A DNA stretch of 64,000 nucleotides from Actinoplanes sp. TFC3 (GCF_001553785.1 NZ_LOJP01000001.1:1694334-1758333), one strand, 5' to 3'. Shown: positions 45,132 to 53,289, numbered from the stretch's first letter. Numbers and translations: made by a program. The notes: generated by a model not told the origin, from the sequence alone.

Positions 45132-47270
45132 TCACTGTCGCTGGCTCGCGCCGCTTTGCTCCGGCGCAGCGCCGCTGCTGGTTATCATTTCTGGCTTGCC
45201 CAGTTCAGCTCGGACCGCGTCAGCTCGGGCTGAGCCAAGGCGGTCATAGATTTCCAGCGCCTGCTGCCAGTGTCCTCGGCTGCAGCCGGTGTCACCTTGC
45301 GCCTGCGCGACACGTGCCAGCACTTCGACGGCCTGGGCCTGTTCGAACGCCGAGCCGAGACGGCGCATGCCGTCGCGGCCACGCGCCGCCGCCTGAGCTG
45401 CGTCCTGCAACCGGCCGCGAACCAGATACGCCCGCGCCAAGGCAATCTCGGCTCGCTGGCCGTTGTAAGGGTCGGTGGCGGCAAGCTGTTGCAGCAGGGT
45501 CCGCGCCTCCAGCAGGTGATCGATCGCTTCGTCGCGCGCCGCCGTGGTGCAGAGCAACGACCCCAGTCTGATCAGTGTCAGGCTGGTACGCCGGGCGTCG
45601 CCGCTCGCCCGATTCGCTGCAAGAACACGGGTGTATATGGCGACCGCATCGTTTTCTCGCCCGTCGTCGCGGTAGAGCGAGGCAATCCGTTCCTCAGCGT
45701 CCACGGCGCCGAAGCCATCACCGGCCTGCCGATATGCGTCAACGGCGAGCCTGAGCGCACGCTCGGCATTCTCCGACTGCCCGGCCTCCGCTAGCGCGTC
45801 GCCCAGACGTTTGCGCATATCGGCTTCGGCCCAGCCGTTGCCCCATCGCTGGGCGGAGGTGACGCCACGTTCGTCGACGGTAATTCTGTCCCGGTAGTGT
45901 TTCTTGTAGAGAAACAAGGGCCAGAGGACGTCGCACAGGTGCCAGGCGAGGTCGTACCAGCCGCTCTCCAAAGCCTTCGAACTGGCAGTGAAAAGAACTG
46001 AACGCTCGTCGTCCAGCCACCATAAAGCCTGCGCGCGGTCCTCGAACGACCTCCGGAAAGCGGGAGCACTATGGCGAGCATAGGAGAAAGGGCGCTGACG
46101 GTACGGCGTGAGCGTTCGTTCCGCTGCTGTCGCCGAATCCAAGTACCACTCGAGGGCGGTCCGCCGCAGCAGAGCCTGCGCCGTCGCTGGCTCGTCGGTC
46201 TCGAACCGATGCCGCGCATGAAGCACAAGCAGGTCATGCTGGCGGAAACGATCGGTGTCGACCTCCTCCAGCAAATTAGCCTGCAGGAGAGTCTCGATGG
46301 CGTCCGCGCCAAGCTGTGCCGAACCGGCGAGGGCAGCGATCGGTCCAGGCCCATATTCGCGACCGGGCAGCACGCCCAGCCGCCGGTATGCCGCTTGCAC
46401 CGGGTCCGCCAGATTCTGGTAGGACAGGTCCAGCGAGGCCATCACCGAGACGCCTTCAACGGTACGCAGGCCACGCAGCCGATGCGCTTCCTCCGCCAGC
46501 TCAGCGGCCAGAGTTGCCAGCGGCAGCCGTGGGCGCATTGCCAGCCGAGCGGCTACGACACTGAGGGCAATGGGCAGCCCGTCGCAGAGCCGAGCCAGCG
46601 CAACAGCGTGCGCGCGTTCGTGCTCCACCCGTGCGGCTCCGAGCAGCCGCTCCAGCATGCTGATGGCATCATCGACTCCCCATGGCCGGACATCCACCGT
46701 GACGGCGCCATCGGCAATCAGGCCGGTGAGTCGCTGCCGGCTGGTCACCACCACAAGGCTTGCGTCCGCACCGGGTAGAAGCGCCCGGACTTGGGCCACC
46801 GAGAACGCATTGTCCAAGACGATCAGCAAGGACCGCTCCGCGGTCAGCGATCGAAAGAGCGCAGCTCGTTCGGGAGACCGCGAAGGTGTGCGTTCAGCAG
46901 GTACGCCAAGAGCCCGGAGGAAGCAACCGAGAGCGTCGCCGGGGTCGACGGCAGTGTCCTCACTGTCACCCTGCAGGTCTATCCACAGCTGGCCGTCCGA
47001 GAAACGGGTGCGTATCTCATCAGCCCAGCGCCTGGCCAGGGTTGTTTTGCCGACGCCGCCCGGGCCGGTCAGCACGGTCATCGGAGCCATCCCCGCGACA
47101 GCGAGTTCGGACAACTCCGTGTCGCGGCCGACGAACACTGCCGGAGCTGCGGCTAACTGACGCGGCGGGGTATGAGGCGGATCAATGTGCACACGGACGC
47201 CGCCGGTGATGGATGCAGCCTGCACGATGGCGCCTGTAACCGTGCCGTCCACGAAGTTGAATTGCGGCAC
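45132..47270 (-). CDS. NLR-like NB-ARC/TPR ATPase with an N-terminal amyloid-type motif
   Basis: A 712-residue STAND ATPase. The N-terminus (residues about 4-28: FNFVDGTVTGAIVQAAS followed by ITGG) is a short Q/G/N motif of the kind described as bacterial amyloid signalling sequences. FVGRDTELSEL starts the NB-ARC domain, with VLTGPGGVGKTTLARRW as Walker A and LLIVLDNAFSV as Walker B. From about residue 440 the protein is made of TPR-like helical repeats (EAGQSENAERALRLAVDAYRQ, ARTLLQQLAATDP). GTG start at 47270. The upstream gene, 5 bp away, encodes a small protein with a matching motif at its C-terminus, so the two should interact. It probably senses a trigger and nucleates the partner, like fungal and bacterial NLR death systems. 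Confidence 0.85.
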   Translation of the reverse strand: MPQFNFVDGTVTGAIVQAASITGGVRVHIDPPHTPPRQLAAAPAVFVGRDTELSELAVAGMAPMTVLTGPGGVGKTTLARRWADEIRTRFSDGQLWIDLQGDSEDTAVDPGDALGCFLRALGVPAERTPSRSPERAALFRSLTAERSLLIVLDNAFSVAQVRALLPGADASLVVVTSRQRLTGLIADGAVTVDVRPWGVDDAISMLERLLGAARVEHERAHAVALARLCDGLPIALSVVAARLAMRPRLPLATLAAELAEEAHRLRGLRTVEGVSVMASLDLSYQNLADPVQAAYRRLGVLPGREYGPGPIAALAGSAQLGADAIETLLQANLLEEVDTDRFRQHDLLVLHARHRFETDEPATAQALLRRTALEWYLDSATAAERTLTPYRQRPFSYARHSAPAFRRSFEDRAQALWWLDDERSVLFTASSKALESGWYDLAWHLCDVLWPLFLYKKHYRDRITVDERGVTSAQRWGNGWAEADMRKRLGDALAEAGQSENAERALRLAVDAYRQAGDGFGAVDAEERIASLYRDDGRENDAVAIYTRVLAANRASGDARRTSLTLIRLGSLLCTTAARDEAIDHLLEARTLLQQLAATDPYNGQRAEIALARAYLVRGRLQDAAQAAARGRDGMRRLGSAFEQAQAVEVLARVAQAQGDTGCSRGHWQQALEIYDRLGSARADAVRAELGKPEMITSSGAAPEQSGASQRQ
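47187..47261 (-). other. Amyloid-type signalling motif at the N-terminus of the NLR-like protein
   Basis: Codes for residues 4-28. The spacing G-T-V-x-G-x-x-x-Q and later I-x-G-G matches the C-terminal motif of the upstream partner, position by position, at the glycine, valine, glutamine and isoleucine columns. Confidence 0.65.
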
Positions 47271-47275
47271 GGCGT

Positions 47276-47677
47276 CTAGGGGGCCTCAGAGGTGCCACCA
47301 AGATGAAGAGGGCCGTTCAAGGTGATGTCACGGCCCTGCAGCAAGAGCCCGGTGACCCCTCCGGCGTTGTAGTTCATCACCGAGCTCTGAGCATTGTTGG
47401 TGTCAACTTGCGCCCACAACGCTCGCAGCTCAGTGTCGAATGCTTGATCCCGAGCTGCGAAGTAGTCGAGTGAGTTCGCCAGCGCCCGCACCGATTCTGC
47501 ATTCTCGGGTTGCGCACGCGCCTCCGCCAATGCTTCGAGCGCGTGGGGGTTCCCGCTGAAACGGCGGCGTACCAGCCTCACGAGCGAAGCCCATGCGGCA
47601 GGGCTCTGAGCGACGGCTGCCTCCGCCGTGCGTACGGCAACGGCGGTTGCAACGGCAAGCATGATCGGGTCCGGCAT
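47276..47677 (-). CDS. Small helical effector-like protein with a C-terminal amyloid-type motif
   Basis: A 133-residue protein. Residues 1-40 are an amphipathic helix-rich start (MLAVATAVAVRTAEAAVAQ, then LVRLVRRRF), the middle is helical, and residues 100-128 read VMNYNAGGVTGLLLQGRDI then TLNGPLHLGG. This last part matches the motif at the N-terminus of the NLR-like protein encoded 5 bp downstream. The arrangement fits a cell-death effector whose N-terminal helices would attack membranes when the C-terminal motif is templated by the partner, as proposed for Bell-like and HeLo-like domains. The membrane role is inferred. ATG 47677 has a GGGGG site upstream. Confidence 0.75.
   Translation of the reverse strand: MPDPIMLAVATAVAVRTAEAAVAQSPAAWASLVRLVRRRFSGNPHALEALAEARAQPENAESVRALANSLDYFAARDQAFDTELRALWAQVDTNNAQSSVMNYNAGGVTGLLLQGRDITLNGPLHLGGTSEAP
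47294..47380 (-). other. Amyloid-type signalling motif at the C-terminus of the small partner
   Basis: Codes for residues 100-128 of the partner protein. Compare G-G-V-T-G-L-L-L-Q-G-R-D-I with G-T-V-T-G-A-I-V-Q-A-A-S-I of the NLR-like protein: the G-x-V-T-G-x-x-x-Q-x-x-x-I frame is identical. Confidence 0.65.
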
Positions 47678-47849
47678 ATCGACCCCCTGTGTGTGTATGA
47701 GGGTGAGTCTGACACCACAGTGCCTCCGCGAGCGATTACCCAAGCACAGGAGGTGGTGGTCTGAATGCGCCGTTAGCACTTTCCCCTGCCGCGGGTGGCT
47801 TCCGCCGTTAAGCTGGGGCCTGCGTTGTTCGTCCCCTGGTGAGGTGCGT

Positions 47850-49121
47850 GTGGAGCAGCCGGTTGAGGTGGACGTCGTCATCATCGGCGGCGGTCTCGCC
47901 GGGCTTGCCGCTGCCCGACGCCTGGACCGCGCCGGCATCGAATGGCTGCTCGTCGAAGCCTCCGACCGCATCGGCGGCCGGGTCGCCACCGACGTCGTCG
48001 ACGGCTGGCACCTCGACCGGGGTTTCCAGGTGCTCAACACCGCGTACCCGAGGGTTCCGGCGCTGGTCGACATCGACGCCCTGGACATGCGCTACTTCAC
48101 CTCCGGGGTGCTCGTGCGCCGCGGTGACCGGCTGCACCGTCTGGAGAATCCGCTCCGCGACCCGCTCACCGCACCGCAGACGCTCGGCAGCGGGGTGGGA
48201 ACGCTGGCCGACCGGCTCAAGTTCGCGGCGCTGGCGGCGCGCTGTGCCACGTACGATCCGAAACGGCTTCTGAACGGCCGGGAGACCACCACGCAAGAGG
48301 CGCTGCGTAAAGCCGGTCTCTCGCACCGGATCATCGAGGAAGTGCTGCGACCGTTCCTGTCCGGGGTGCTGGCCGACCGCTCGCTGGACACCTCGAGCCA
48401 TGTGCTCGCGATGATCCTGCGCTCCTTCGCCCGCGGCCGCATCGGCGTCCCCGCGACCGGCATGGCGGCCCTGCCCGCGGCGATCGCCGGCCCACTGCCG
48501 TTCCCGCAGTTGCTCATCAACGCCCCGGTGCTGTCGCTGGGCCCCGGCATGGTGGTCACCGAGGGTGGCGAGATCCGCTGCCGGGCCATCATCGTGGCCA
48601 CCGACCCGGTCACCGTCGCCACCCTGCTGCCCGCCCTGCCCAGGCCCGACATGCACGGCCTGACCACGTACTATTTCGGCGCCCCGCACGCCCCCATCGA
48701 CGAACCCACACTGCTGCTCGACGGCGACCGCCGCGAAATCATCGCCAACACCATCGTGATGTCCAACGCAGCCCCCGAGTACGCCCCCGCCGGCAAGTCC
48801 CTGATCGCCGCGTCCGCAGTCGGCGTAGCGGCCCCCTCCGGTGCGTCGGAGGCGGTGATCCGGGTGGAACTGGCCCGCATCTACGGCACCCCCACCGATG
48901 AGTGGGAACTACTGGAGACAGTGCCCATCCCGTACGCCCTCCCGGCCGCCCCGGTGCCCCAAGCCAACCTGCGAAAGCCGGTATCCCTGGGCGACGGCCT
49001 GTTCGTGGCGGGGGACCACCGCGACAGCCCGTCCATCCAGGGCGCGCTGGCCAGCGGCTGGCGTACGGCCGGGGCGGTTCTGTCGGACCTGGGGGCTTTC
49101 ACCGGGGCCGTGCAGGGGTAA
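47850..49121 (+). CDS. FAD-dependent amine oxidase/protoporphyrinogen-oxidase-like protein
   Basis: A 423-residue flavoprotein. VVIIGGGLAGLAAARRL is the N-terminal FAD motif, EASDRIGGRVATD the following conserved RxGG, and the C-terminus carries GDGLFVAGDHRDSPSIQGALASG, the second FAD-contact signature of NAD(P)-binding/amine-oxidase-like proteins. The reaction is unknown; members include phytoene desaturases and amine oxidases. GTG 47850 is preceded by GGTGAGG. Downstream is a 53-residue acidic protein. Confidence 0.85.
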   Translation: MEQPVEVDVVIIGGGLAGLAAARRLDRAGIEWLLVEASDRIGGRVATDVVDGWHLDRGFQVLNTAYPRVPALVDIDALDMRYFTSGVLVRRGDRLHRLENPLRDPLTAPQTLGSGVGTLADRLKFAALAARCATYDPKRLLNGRETTTQEALRKAGLSHRIIEEVLRPFLSGVLADRSLDTSSHVLAMILRSFARGRIGVPATGMAALPAAIAGPLPFPQLLINAPVLSLGPGMVVTEGGEIRCRAIIVATDPVTVATLLPALPRPDMHGLTTYYFGAPHAPIDEPTLLLDGDRREIIANTIVMSNAAPEYAPAGKSLIAASAVGVAAPSGASEAVIRVELARIYGTPTDEWELLETVPIPYALPAAPVPQANLRKPVSLGDGLFVAGDHRDSPSIQGALASGWRTAGAVLSDLGAFTGAVQG

Positions 49122-49131
49122 TCCTGGCTCT

Positions 49132-49293
49132 ATGGACCCTGAAAATGAGCACGCCACCGCCGGCGATCCCGATGAGGAGCACCCGGCCCAGGAGGCGCAC
49201 GGCGGCAGCATGGCCCCCGGCCTGGTCACCGACACCGGAGAAAAAGAAGCGGAAGCCCCGCCGACAGGCACGGTAACCGCCGAGGAAGAATAG
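49132..49293 (+). CDS. Small acidic hypothetical protein
   Basis: A 53-codon frame with ATG 11 bp after the flavoprotein stop. It is rich in Glu, Pro, Gly and Ala (MDPENEHATAGDPDEEHP at the start), with no membrane segment and probably disordered. I do not recognise it. The position suggests cotranscription with the flavoprotein, but short acidic frames can arise by chance in GC-rich DNA. Confidence 0.5.
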   Translation: MDPENEHATAGDPDEEHPAQEAHGGSMAPGLVTDTGEKEAEAPPTGTVTAEEE

Positions 49294-49340
49294 ATCGCTG
49301 GCTCGACCCGCACCCCACAGGTTAGGATCGCCGCCGGTAA

Positions 49341-49414
49341 GGGGCGGTAGCTCAGTGGGTTAGAGCAGGGGACTCATAATCCCTCGGTCGCGGGTTCGAG
49401 TCCCGCCCGCCCCA
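49341..49414 (+). tRNA. tRNA with CAU anticodon (elongator tRNA-Met, or tRNA-Ile2)
   Basis: The sequence folds as a 74-base cloverleaf: acceptor GGGGCGG pairs with CCGCCCC, D-arm TAGCTCAGTGGGTTAGAGC, anticodon loop CTCATAA with anticodon CAT, T-arm GCGGGTTCGAGTCCCGC and discriminator A (no encoded CCA). The CAT anticodon leaves two possibilities, elongator Met or lysidine-modified Ile2; initiator Met is unlikely because the D-loop and stem are of the elongator type. Accessory genes follow immediately, so it may be an island insertion point. Confidence 0.92.
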
Positions 49415-49427
49415 CTTCACTTGTCTT

Positions 49428-49444
49428 GGGGGGGCAACCCCCCC
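49428..49444 (+). terminator. G7/C7 hairpin after the tRNA
   Basis: Seven G (49428-49434), loop CAA, seven C, beginning 13 bases after the tRNA. It probably terminates the tRNA transcript. No T-run follows. Confidence 0.7.
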
Positions 49445-49785
49445 AGACCCCCCGTTACGGTGGGCACCCTGTTCGGGCCGTCGCGGCTCGCGCTTCTCGC
49501 TGACGCGAGGATGTCGGCGCCGTTGCCTTGCCTTCGACCGGTCGCCGCCGGCGAGCGTTGCCTTTCTTCGGACGGCTGATCCCGGATTCGATGGCGCGTG
49601 GCATTAAGGCCGACCCGATTCGATGGCTTGCGCTGCCACGATGATCTTCCATGTCAACTGGCGTCGCGGCGTCTGCATGGCAATCGCGCTTGTCGTGCGC
49701 CTATAGTCATAGGTGTGGCTGGCCGTCTATTGGGCATGCCGGACCATTACCCAGGTGGAACGCCATACAAGAGTATGGTGATTGT
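49445..49785. other. 341-bp gap; antitoxin operator near its end
   Basis: No convincing gene is seen between the tRNA hairpin and the antitoxin start. Its right end carries the palindromic operator at 49763-49789 and a small CCTAT/ATAGG repeat near 49700. Confidence 0.6.
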
Positions 49786-49789
49786 ATGG
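49763..49789. promoter_or_regulatory. Palindromic operator overlapping the antitoxin start
   Basis: CCATACAA (49763-49770) and TTGTATGG (49782-49789) form a perfect 8-bp inverted repeat with an 11-base spacer. The right arm covers the antitoxin ATG. This is a typical binding site for a ribbon-helix-helix antitoxin that represses its own operon. Confidence 0.75.
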
Positions 49790-50052
49790 CTGTGAAGAAG
49801 GTGACGGTGACTCTCCCGGAAGAGCTGGTCGAGGCTCTCGGTTCGGCGGCGCGTGAGGATGGGGTGCCGCTGTCGCGGCTGGTGGCCAGCGCGGCGGAGA
49901 GCGAGCTGCGACGGCGGGTAGGACGAAAAGTCGTGTCCGACTGGCAGGCCGAGCATGGGGCGTTCACGCTGGAGGAACTCGCGGCAGCGCGGGCCGAGAT
50001 GGCTGCGGCCGACGCGGAAGCTTTCGACGTCTCCGGGCCGGCGGCGGCGTGA
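49786..50052 (+). CDS. Ribbon-helix-helix antitoxin (VapB-like)
   Basis: An 88-residue antitoxin. KKVTVTLPEELVEALGSAAREDGVPLSRLVASAAESELRRR is a ribbon-helix-helix (CopG/Arc-like) DNA-binding domain with the beta strand KVTVTLP. The C-terminal part (VSDWQAEHGAFTLEEL to the end) would wrap the toxin. Start chosen at ATG 49786, which lies inside the operator palindrome; longer frames read through the promoter. It overlaps the toxin GTG by 4 nt. Confidence 0.85.
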   Translation: MAVKKVTVTLPEELVEALGSAAREDGVPLSRLVASAAESELRRRVGRKVVSDWQAEHGAFTLEELAAARAEMAAADAEAFDVSGPAAA

Positions 50053-50441
50053 GTGTTCCGTACGTGTACGACGCCGGTGTGCTGCTGGCCGTCGAAGGTA
50101 ACGACCGGCGTATGTGGGTGATTCATCACCTGGCTCTCGAAGAGGGGCGCCGTTTGCTGCTCCCCGCCGTTGTCGTAGCCCAGGCGTGGCGTGATGCCCG
50201 CCGCCAGGTGCAACTAGGTAGATTCCTGCACAGCTGTGAGATCGTCCCGATCGGTATGGAGACGGCAAAGGCGGCAGGAGTTCTGTGTGGCAAGGCCGGC
50301 ACCCGTGATGTCGTCGACGCTGCGGTCGTCACAGTAGCGTTGGCCCACGGTGCAATCGTGTTCACCAGCGATCCGGGCGACATCACACAGCTCGGGGCTG
50401 CGGCGGAGGTCAAGCCGGGGCTGGTTGTGCGCCGGGTATGA
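50049..50441 (+). CDS. PIN-domain toxin (VapC-like RNase)
   Basis: A 130-residue PIN nuclease. VYDAGVLLAVEGNDRR carries the first acidic residue (Asp8), TRDVVDAAVVTVA the middle ones (Asp87, Asp90) and FTSDPGDI the C-terminal ones (Asp108, Asp111). These bind metal for cleavage of RNA. The usual Glu in strand 2 is replaced by Gln in AQAW, a substitution I believe is common in actinobacterial PIN toxins. The GTG start overlaps the antitoxin stop (GTGA). Confidence 0.85.
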   Translation: MSVPYVYDAGVLLAVEGNDRRMWVIHHLALEEGRRLLLPAVVVAQAWRDARRQVQLGRFLHSCEIVPIGMETAKAAGVLCGKAGTRDVVDAAVVTVALAHGAIVFTSDPGDITQLGAAAEVKPGLVVRRV

Positions 50442-50444
50442 CCT

Positions 50445-50699
50445 ATCTCCTTCAACCTCAGCGACTTCCCCGAGCCGGCTCTCAAGCCCTACGACATCGC
50501 CGCCATCCACCCCGACGACTTCCTCCTCGACCGACTCGATCTCTACCCCGGCCTGACCCTGGACGTGCTCCGTCACCAGGCCGCGTCCTATCGGCGAGCG
50601 CCGAACACCGTGCCGGAGATCCTCGTCCTTCTACAGCGCACCGGCGTGCCCAGATTCGCGGCTGAAGTACGACGTCATCTTCGTCCGCCGGCCTGGTAG
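50445..50699 (+). pseudogene. C-terminal remnant of a PIN_3-type toxin
   Basis: The frame has no start and begins four bases after the VapC stop. It encodes about 84 residues: FNLSDFPEPALKPYDIAAIHPDDFLLDRLDLYPG is the hallmark C-terminal half of the larger PIN_3 toxins, ending TGVPRFAAEVRRHLRPPAW before TAG. The N-terminal two thirds, with the first catalytic aspartates, are missing. It is a truncated toxin gene joined to the VapBC operon. Confidence 0.85.
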
Positions 50700-50870
50700 T
50701 GCAGCCGTCCGAGGCGACTGAGGAAGGTGTAAATCAGGCTAACGGGCTGGCTGAATACCCCTTGAGGTGGCCAAACGTCCCGGCAACGAATCGCCGATGA
50801 CGATGATCGGGCGGTTCGCATGGTGCAACGTCCGGCCCACGGTACTGACTCCGGGGCGACCACCGGACCC
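50700..50870. repeat. Dispersed repeat copy 1 (also at 53655 and 54175)
   Basis: After the PIN remnant comes a segment shared with two other places: GCAGCCGTCCG and GCTAACGGGCTG near its start, and GGGCGGTTCGCATGGTGCAACGTCCGGCCCAC at 50809-50840 in shorter pieces. It is 3' and 5' flanking DNA of a second toxin-antitoxin family. Confidence 0.75.
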
Positions 50871-50923
50871 CACGGTCGGCTTTGTCCGCGTGGGCGTCCT
50901 TTTGCTCCGTCAAGGGCGGCAGG

Positions 50924-51394
50924 TCAAAGGAGCGGCTGCGGAAGTACTTGCGTAGCGAACTGAGTCAGCAGCGGTGCGATTTCGCTGTTTTCGGACCAGT
51001 CTTCCCACTCGGCGTCCAGGACCACGTCGCTACCGTCGTATTGCAGGACGGCGGTCTCTCCGTTGAACAGTAGGACACCTCGGCCCTCGCGCTGAAGCGC
51101 AAAAGCTATGACCGCATGGACCATCAGGGAGGCGGCATGCGCCGAGGTCTTCTGATCGACGCGCGACGAGAAGCGAAAAGTGGCACTGAATCGGTCATCG
51201 AAGCCGAAGAGCCGCATGGCGGGGTTGACCTCGTCACCGGCCGGCTGACGCGAGGTCACGTACATACCGGGCAAAAAGATGGTGTCGTCGTCACGCAACT
51301 CGCCGCCGGTCGCGGCTGCAATGAACCGGCGTAGGTCGGAAACATCCACGGCGGTATCGCCGCGCCAATCATATTCTTCAGCCATTTCCGTCAC
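50924..51394 (-). CDS. Candidate immunity protein of the polymorphic toxin
   Basis: A 156-residue protein starting EYDWRGD. It follows the toxin gene with a 4-nt GTGA overlap, the usual position for an immunity gene. It appears globular, with no signal or membrane segment, and resembles SitI3-type immunity proteins in length and start, but that match is from memory. It probably binds the toxin's nuclease tip. An alternative start at ATG 51385 removes three residues. Confidence 0.7.
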   Translation of the reverse strand: MTEMAEEYDWRGDTAVDVSDLRRFIAAATGGELRDDDTIFLPGMYVTSRQPAGDEVNPAMRLFGFDDRFSATFRFSSRVDQKTSAHAASLMVHAVIAFALQREGRGVLLFNGETAVLQYDGSDVVLDAEWEDWSENSEIAPLLTQFATQVLPQPLL

Positions 51395-52608
51395 TCACCG
51401 AAGGGAAAGAGTGAAACTACTTTACCGTCCTTGACCACAAGCAACTCCTTGAGATCACCGATGGGCTTGCGGCGCAGCATTGCTGCCACATCGTCAATCG
51501 CAGCCGGCGTGTCGTCCATATTCAGTATCAATCGGTTGGCTTGATCTTCGGAGACCTTTTCACTTAATTTCACGCGAATATTGTCGAGATTGCCTGTTTC
51601 CGGCGAATAGCAGTCGAAGTACTGACCCTCGATCTTGTAGTCCGGTTCCTTGCCGTTTGGCTTCGGCGGCGGGTTCTGCTCGACGTCGAAGCCGTTCTGA
51701 GAAAGCACGTCGGCGGATTCGTTCTCGCGTCGCTTCGCGCGGTCCCTTTTCTTGGTCGGGTGGGCGTCCGTGCGTCGTCCGCTGGGCTTGCGGCCCGGAT
51801 CGGGCTTCCCGGACGGGCTGGTCCGGCCGTTGTCATGGGCTTTGCGCAGGCGGGTGAGCAGTTTTTTGATGGCCTCGATGGCGTCGCCGAGATTGCCGGT
51901 CAGGCCACGCAGGCGTTCCAGGCTGTTCACCAGGCCACGCAGCCACTTCGCGATCCGCGCACCCCAGGACGCACACAGCGTACTGACCTGCTCGACCACC
52001 AGCGGCGTGGCGATACCGACGCTGAAAACCTCCTCGGCCGCGTACGTGATCAGCCGGGACACCAGGACCGCGATCGCGTCACGGACCATCATGCGGACGC
52101 CCGCGACCAGCATGCCGGCGCCTTCGGTCACGGCGGCCATCGTCTCCGCCGCCCCGGCCAGCGCGGCGACGGCATCTTTCTGCTGACCGGTCCAGGTCCG
52201 GTAGGCATCCGCGGCGGAGCCCTGCCACTCCGCGGTGTCCCAGCGCACCGCACGCTCCAGATCGACCGACCGATCCTTCAACGCTCCGGCGATGTTGCGC
52301 CACGTCTGCGCGTGCGCGGCGATCTGACCCGGGTCCCCGGCCAGCCAGTCCAGCGCTTCGGACAGCGGCTTGACGTGCTCGAGGATCCACGCCACGCCGT
52401 ACTGAAGAAGGCTGCCGATCGGGTCGGAGATGAACGCCAACGCGTCCAGCCCGGCCGAGACCGCCCCCAGCGTGGTGTCGATCCAACTGCCACTTTTGAT
52501 CCCGGCCAGGATTGTCTCGATGTCCTCGGCGATCCACACCCCGGCCCAGGGATCGGTGTTCCCACCGGTATTGGCGACCGCCACCAGCGGGGGCCGGAAC
52601 GGCATCAT
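51391..52608 (-). CDS. Type VII-associated polymorphic toxin with a CdiA-like nuclease tip
   Basis: A 405-residue protein. Residues about 60-170 form a WXG100/PPE-like helical delivery region (TAEWQGSAADAYRTW contains WxG). About 255-305 is a charged linker (GKPDPGRKPSGRR). The last 110 residues resemble the CdiA C-terminal tRNase family: ESADVLSQNGFDVEQNPP, EPDYKIEGQYFDCYSP, DQANRLILNMDD, with the likely catalytic Glu/Asp and Lys. The Asp in PDYKI and Asp-Cys in FDCYSP may form the metal site. ATG overlaps the EspC-like gene. It is probably exported to attack neighbours; the secretion apparatus is not in the window. Confidence 0.8.
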   Translation of the reverse strand: MMPFRPPLVAVANTGGNTDPWAGVWIAEDIETILAGIKSGSWIDTTLGAVSAGLDALAFISDPIGSLLQYGVAWILEHVKPLSEALDWLAGDPGQIAAHAQTWRNIAGALKDRSVDLERAVRWDTAEWQGSAADAYRTWTGQQKDAVAALAGAAETMAAVTEGAGMLVAGVRMMVRDAIAVLVSRLITYAAEEVFSVGIATPLVVEQVSTLCASWGARIAKWLRGLVNSLERLRGLTGNLGDAIEAIKKLLTRLRKAHDNGRTSPSGKPDPGRKPSGRRTDAHPTKKRDRAKRRENESADVLSQNGFDVEQNPPPKPNGKEPDYKIEGQYFDCYSPETGNLDNIRVKLSEKVSEDQANRLILNMDDTPAAIDDVAAMLRRKPIGDLKELLVVKDGKVVSLFPFGE

Positions 52609-52916
52609 CGCGTGTTCCGGAGCCGGTCGGCCGCGTTGCCGTCGGCCGTGTCGTAGGAACCGGCCACCGACCGCAACGAGTCCGCCGTCTCATGGGCGGA
52701 ATCGGCTGCCGTGCTCATGCCGTCGACCATGTCCTGCTGCAGGGCGTTGAGCAGGGCCGGCACGAACTGGCACAACTGACCGTACGCCCCGGTGCCGGTC
52801 AGCACGGTCTGCCCGGCGTGGGCCGCGGACGCCAAACCGTCCCCGATCCCGTCAACTTCACCGGCGTGCGACACAAGCGACGCGGAGTTGACCTGGAAGG
52901 CGGCGGAGTCACTCAT
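52605..52916 (-). CDS. EspC-like (DUF2580) type VII secretion partner
   Basis: A 103-residue helical-hairpin protein starting MSDSAAFQVNSASLVSHAGEV, which matches the ESX-associated EspC family. It has a central break (GYGQ-type turn is here GAYGQLCQF) between two helices. It probably pairs with the toxin's delivery region. ATG overlaps the YbaB-like stop (8 nt), and its stop overlaps the toxin ATG. Confidence 0.8.
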   Translation of the reverse strand: MSDSAAFQVNSASLVSHAGEVDGIGDGLASAAHAGQTVLTGTGAYGQLCQFVPALLNALQQDMVDGMSTAADSAHETADSLRSVAGSYDTADGNAADRLRNTR

Positions 52917-53289
52917 CGGGCTCCCCGAGCCGCCTGCGCAACCCGGCCACCAGCATCCGCCCGGTCTCGCTGTCCCCTCCGACCGTCTCGGCCGTGACCT
53001 CCTGGAGCTGCTTGAACAGCGACGAACTCGCCGCGCGGACAGTCTCCATCAACGTACGCGAGGTAGTCTCCGCCGACTGCTGACGCGTGCGTTCGTCGAG
53101 GTGAATGGACGATACCCGCCCCTCGGCGTCAACGGTGACCTCTACCAGACCGTCACGGCTACGCGCGGTGGCCGTCATCTCCGAGGTCCGCCGGGCCAAC
53201 TCTTGTGCCTGCTCGGCACGACGAGCCAGAGACCGCTCCCATAGGTCGATCCGCTCCAGCGCCGCATCCGCCGACTCACCGTCGAACAT
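52909..53289 (-). CDS. YbaB/EbfC-like protein of a type VII toxin cassette
   Basis: A 126-residue protein. The segment LVEVTVDAEGRVSSIHLD is typical of the YbaB fold, flanked by a long N-terminal helix (WERSLARRAEQAQELARRTSEM). YbaB-like proteins are regularly encoded with EspC and WXG-type toxins in actinobacteria. It is the first gene of the cassette. The start is uncertain: ATG 53289 is used, but a GTG at 53316 is in frame and has better spacing from sequence resembling a ribosome site. Confidence 0.75.
   Translation of the reverse strand: MFDGESADAALERIDLWERSLARRAEQAQELARRTSEMTATARSRDGLVEVTVDAEGRVSSIHLDERTRQQSAETTSRTLMETVRAASSSLFKQLQEVTAETVGGDSETGRMLVAGLRRRLGEPDE

Noticed and set aside
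49341..49414. Initiator tRNA-Met
   Set aside because: The acceptor end is fully paired and the D-arm and anticodon stem are of the elongator type.
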